Under the pieces are notes generated by a model that ran no database searches, had not been told where the DNA came from, and saw nothing but the letters and a program-made list of their open reading frames with translations. Positions 5,693-7,206 of a stretch of 7,206 nucleotides of DNA are shown here, piece after piece (the stretch's first letter is position 1; each line of letters begins with the position of its first letter). The DNA is taken from assembly GCA_019414545.1 (NCBI GenBank), contig DXLV01000061.1, forward strand, positions 1-7,206. Direction: 5' to 3'. A program made the position numbers and the translations under genes. Source of the DNA: Collinsella sp. GTDB lineage: Bacteria > Actinomycetota > Coriobacteriia > Coriobacteriales > Coriobacteriaceae.

Positions 5693-7075
5693 TTAGCGGG
5701 CTGTCGCTTTGGCTTGGGCGGCGCGATAGGTGCGTGCCGGGTGGCAGAGTAGTACCGCCACGACCATAAAGAACGCCGTGGTGCCCAGGCTGATGGGGTA
5801 GACCATCATGATGTTCGCAAAGGTGCGGAAGTGCGGGAACACGCAGAATACCCAATAGAAGCGAATACCGCAGACGCAGATCATGGTGATGAGGGCGGGC
5901 ATGAGCGAGATGCCAAAGCCGCGCAGGTAGCCGGACATGTTTTCGTAGAACATGCTAAAGGCGTAGGCAGGGAAGATCGAGCACACGCGGATATAGCCGA
6001 TCGAGACGATGTTGGGGTCGCTGTTGAACAGCGCCAGGATTTCGCGTCCCAAGCCTACGATGATGACGATGGTGGTGAGCGCGACGATACCGCCTTCGAC
6101 CAGGCAGACCTTGAGCGTCTTGGTGCAGCGGTCGATTTGGCGGGCACCGTGGTTTTGTCCCACAAAGGTGGTGCAGGCCTGGCTAAAGCTGTTGAGCAGG
6201 TTGTAGCACACGTACTCCAGGCTCATGGCAGCGCTCGATGCCGCCATGACCTCGGTGCCCAAGCTGTTGATGGCGGACTGGATGATGATGTTGGCGACGG
6301 CAAAGACAGCGCTTTGGATGCCGGCGGGCAGGCCGATCTTGACGATGCGCTTGAGGGCGACGGGGTCTAAGCCTAAGTCGCGTGGGGTGACGCGGACGAC
6401 GGAGTCGGTCTTGAGCAGGCGGATAAAGAGCGTAGCGGCGCTGACGGTGTAGGCGATGGCGGTGGCGATGGCGACGCCCGCGACGCCCCAGTGGAGTACG
6501 GGGACAAAGATGAGGTCCAGGCCAATGTTGAGGACGGTGGACACGGCAAGTGCCTGCAGCGGCATGCGGGTGATGCCGACGGAGCGGAAGATCGCGGCCT
6601 CAAAGTTGTAGAGCAAGATCGAGGGCATGCTGAGCAAAAAGACGCGCAGGTAGAGCGAAGCGAGCGGCATGGTCTCGGCAGGCACGTTGAGCGCAGCGAG
6701 CATGGGCTCGGCAAAGATCTCGCCCAGTGCGATGACGACAAAGCCCACGAGCGCCATTAAAATCGAGGTATGGACGGCGCGTTTGACCATGTTCTGATCG
6801 TTGCGGCCGATAGCGTTGGCGATGACCACGTTGGAGCCAAGCGACATGCCAATAAAAAGGTTGAGCATAAGACTGGTAAGCGGAACATTGGAGCCGACCG
6901 CCGCCATGGCGAGGGTTCCCTGGTCGCCCGAGAAGTTACCGATGATGACCGTGGCGATGAGGTTCGACAGCTGCTCCAAGATGCTCGTGGCGGCCACGGG
7001 GAAGGCGAACAGGGGAATATTGCGCCATAGCGAGCCGGTGGTCATGTCAATGTGCTTAGATGCGGTGTCTGCCAT
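5693..7075 (-). CDS. MATE-family multidrug/organic cation efflux transporter
   Basis: A 460-residue inner-membrane antiporter of the multidrug and toxic compound extrusion family, expected to use a sodium or proton gradient to export cationic drugs or metabolites. Twelve hydrophobic segments in two related halves (about 18-220 and 240-445) are readable. Landmarks: the first-helix block LWRNIPLFAFPVAATSILEQL (16-36); IGNFSGDQGTLAMAAVG after it; LNIGLDLIF (182-190); KIGLPAGIQSAVF opening the second half (246-258); VGQNHGA (305-311); and the second-half Arg/Gly-rich GYLRGFG (382-388). The length is usual. The ATG is the furthest upstream start possible because an in-frame TGA lies at 7082-7084. 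Its ribosome binding site is weak (GAGAG), unlike the other genes here, suggesting low or regulated translation. It is closest in style to the MepA/DinF-like bacterial branch; the substrate is unknown. It may be unrelated to the neighbouring LysR gene, with which it converges. Confidence 0.94.
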   Translation of the reverse strand: MADTASKHIDMTTGSLWRNIPLFAFPVAATSILEQLSNLIATVIIGNFSGDQGTLAMAAVGSNVPLTSLMLNLFIGMSLGSNVVIANAIGRNDQNMVKRAVHTSILMALVGFVVIALGEIFAEPMLAALNVPAETMPLASLYLRVFLLSMPSILLYNFEAAIFRSVGITRMPLQALAVSTVLNIGLDLIFVPVLHWGVAGVAIATAIAYTVSAATLFIRLLKTDSVVRVTPRDLGLDPVALKRIVKIGLPAGIQSAVFAVANIIIQSAINSLGTEVMAASSAAMSLEYVCYNLLNSFSQACTTFVGQNHGARQIDRCTKTLKVCLVEGGIVALTTIVIIVGLGREILALFNSDPNIVSIGYIRVCSIFPAYAFSMFYENMSGYLRGFGISLMPALITMICVCGIRFYWVFCVFPHFRTFANIMMVYPISLGTTAFFMVVAVLLCHPARTYRAAQAKATAR

Positions 7076-7152
7076 ACGCTCTCAATCTCTAATATGCTCT
7101 TTCGTGCTTATTCGCGCAGACGATGATACTCCTAATGCAGCCAGCCGGCACT

Positions 7153-7164
7153 TAGGGACGTTCC
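7153..7164. other. Repeat-like quasi-palindrome AGGGACGTTCCT upstream of MATE gene
   Basis: AGGGACGTTCCT is self-complementary if two G-U pairs are allowed. It is flanked by a GCCGGC core (7145-7150 region) and a T-rich stretch. Sequences of the form GGAACGTCCC followed by a GC-rich palindrome often occur as dispersed extragenic repeats in gut anaerobes. Only one copy is in this window, so repeat status cannot be shown from it. Confidence 0.2.
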
Positions 7165-7168
7165 TTTT

Positions 7169-7197
7169 AATATGAGCAGGACATTGTCAAGAGGCAA
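7169..7197 (-). promoter_or_regulatory. Possible promoter upstream of the MATE gene
   Basis: On the minus strand TTGCCT (7192-7197) and CATATT (7169-7174) are 17 bases apart. This is the same -35 hexamer and spacing as the promoter at 1347-1375, but with a weaker -10. A perfect TTGACA (7185-7190) also occurs, but no acceptable -10 lies at 16-18 bases from it. The resulting leader would be about 85-90 nt and would include the motif at 7153-7164. Low certainty. Confidence 0.3.
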
Positions 7198-7206
7198 AAT
7201 CGGGCC

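Noticed and set aside
5831..6370. Plus-strand open frame antisense to the MATE gene
   Set aside because: Acidic and His-rich low-complexity translation, typical of the antisense of hydrophobic helices; no ribosome binding site and no family resemblance.
7185..7190. Perfect TTGACA on the minus strand as a MATE -35 box
   Set aside because: No acceptable -10 hexamer is found 16-18 bases downstream (AAAGGA or AAAAGG at those spacings); the overlapping TTGCCT with 17-base spacing to CATATT fits slightly better.
1..7206. A novel defence, mobile or biosynthetic system
   Set aside because: All seven substantial genes belong to common housekeeping, transporter or regulator families. No toxin-antitoxin pair, nuclease, reverse transcriptase, repeat array, transposase or biosynthetic cluster is visible. 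The only candidate novelty is the riboswitch-transporter-SDR unit.

Overview
The window looks like a chromosomal segment of a GC-rich, anaerobic gut actinobacterium, most likely a member of the Coriobacteriia such as Collinsella. This rests on high GC with GC-rich third codon positions, strong AAGGAG-type ribosome binding sites, and the protein flavour. It is an inference from sequence character, not from a database match. The genes are ordinary, intact and tightly packed. I see no mobile element, CRISPR array, tRNA, rRNA or phage gene.

Layout, left to right. (1) Bases 1-1304 (+) hold the 3' three quarters of prfC, the GTPase release factor RF3, cut off by the window's left edge. (2) Bases 1305-1460 hold a likely terminator hairpin, a good sigma-70-type promoter (TTGCCT-17-TATCAT) and a leader with a 7-bp hairpin plus A-rich tail running into the ribosome binding site. 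The leader resembles a class I preQ1 riboswitch. (3) Bases 1461-2873 (+) form a two-gene operon: a YhhQ/VUT-family queuosine-precursor transporter and, 9 bp later, a short-chain dehydrogenase/reductase (SDR). A strong GC-rich hairpin with T-runs on both sides ends this operon and probably also ends the opposing ung transcript. (4) Bases 2924-3649 (-) are ung, uracil-DNA glycosylase. (5) Bases 3738-4640 (-) are a 10-TM EamA/DMT-family transporter. It is divergent from (6) a LysR-type regulator at 4799-5665 (+), and the 158-bp gap between them contains operator-like dyads. (7) Bases 5693-7075 (-) are a MATE-family efflux transporter converging on the LysR gene. A possible promoter and a repeat-like GGAACGTCCC motif lie upstream of it.

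Functional themes: translation termination (RF3), tRNA-modification precursor uptake (YhhQ, probably controlled by its leader), DNA repair (Ung), and small-molecule export (a regulated EamA exporter and a MATE pump). The most interesting combination is the putative preQ1-sensing leader, the Q-precursor transporter and an SDR of unknown substrate. If the riboswitch is real, the SDR becomes a member of a queuosine-salvage regulon. Everything else is conventional.
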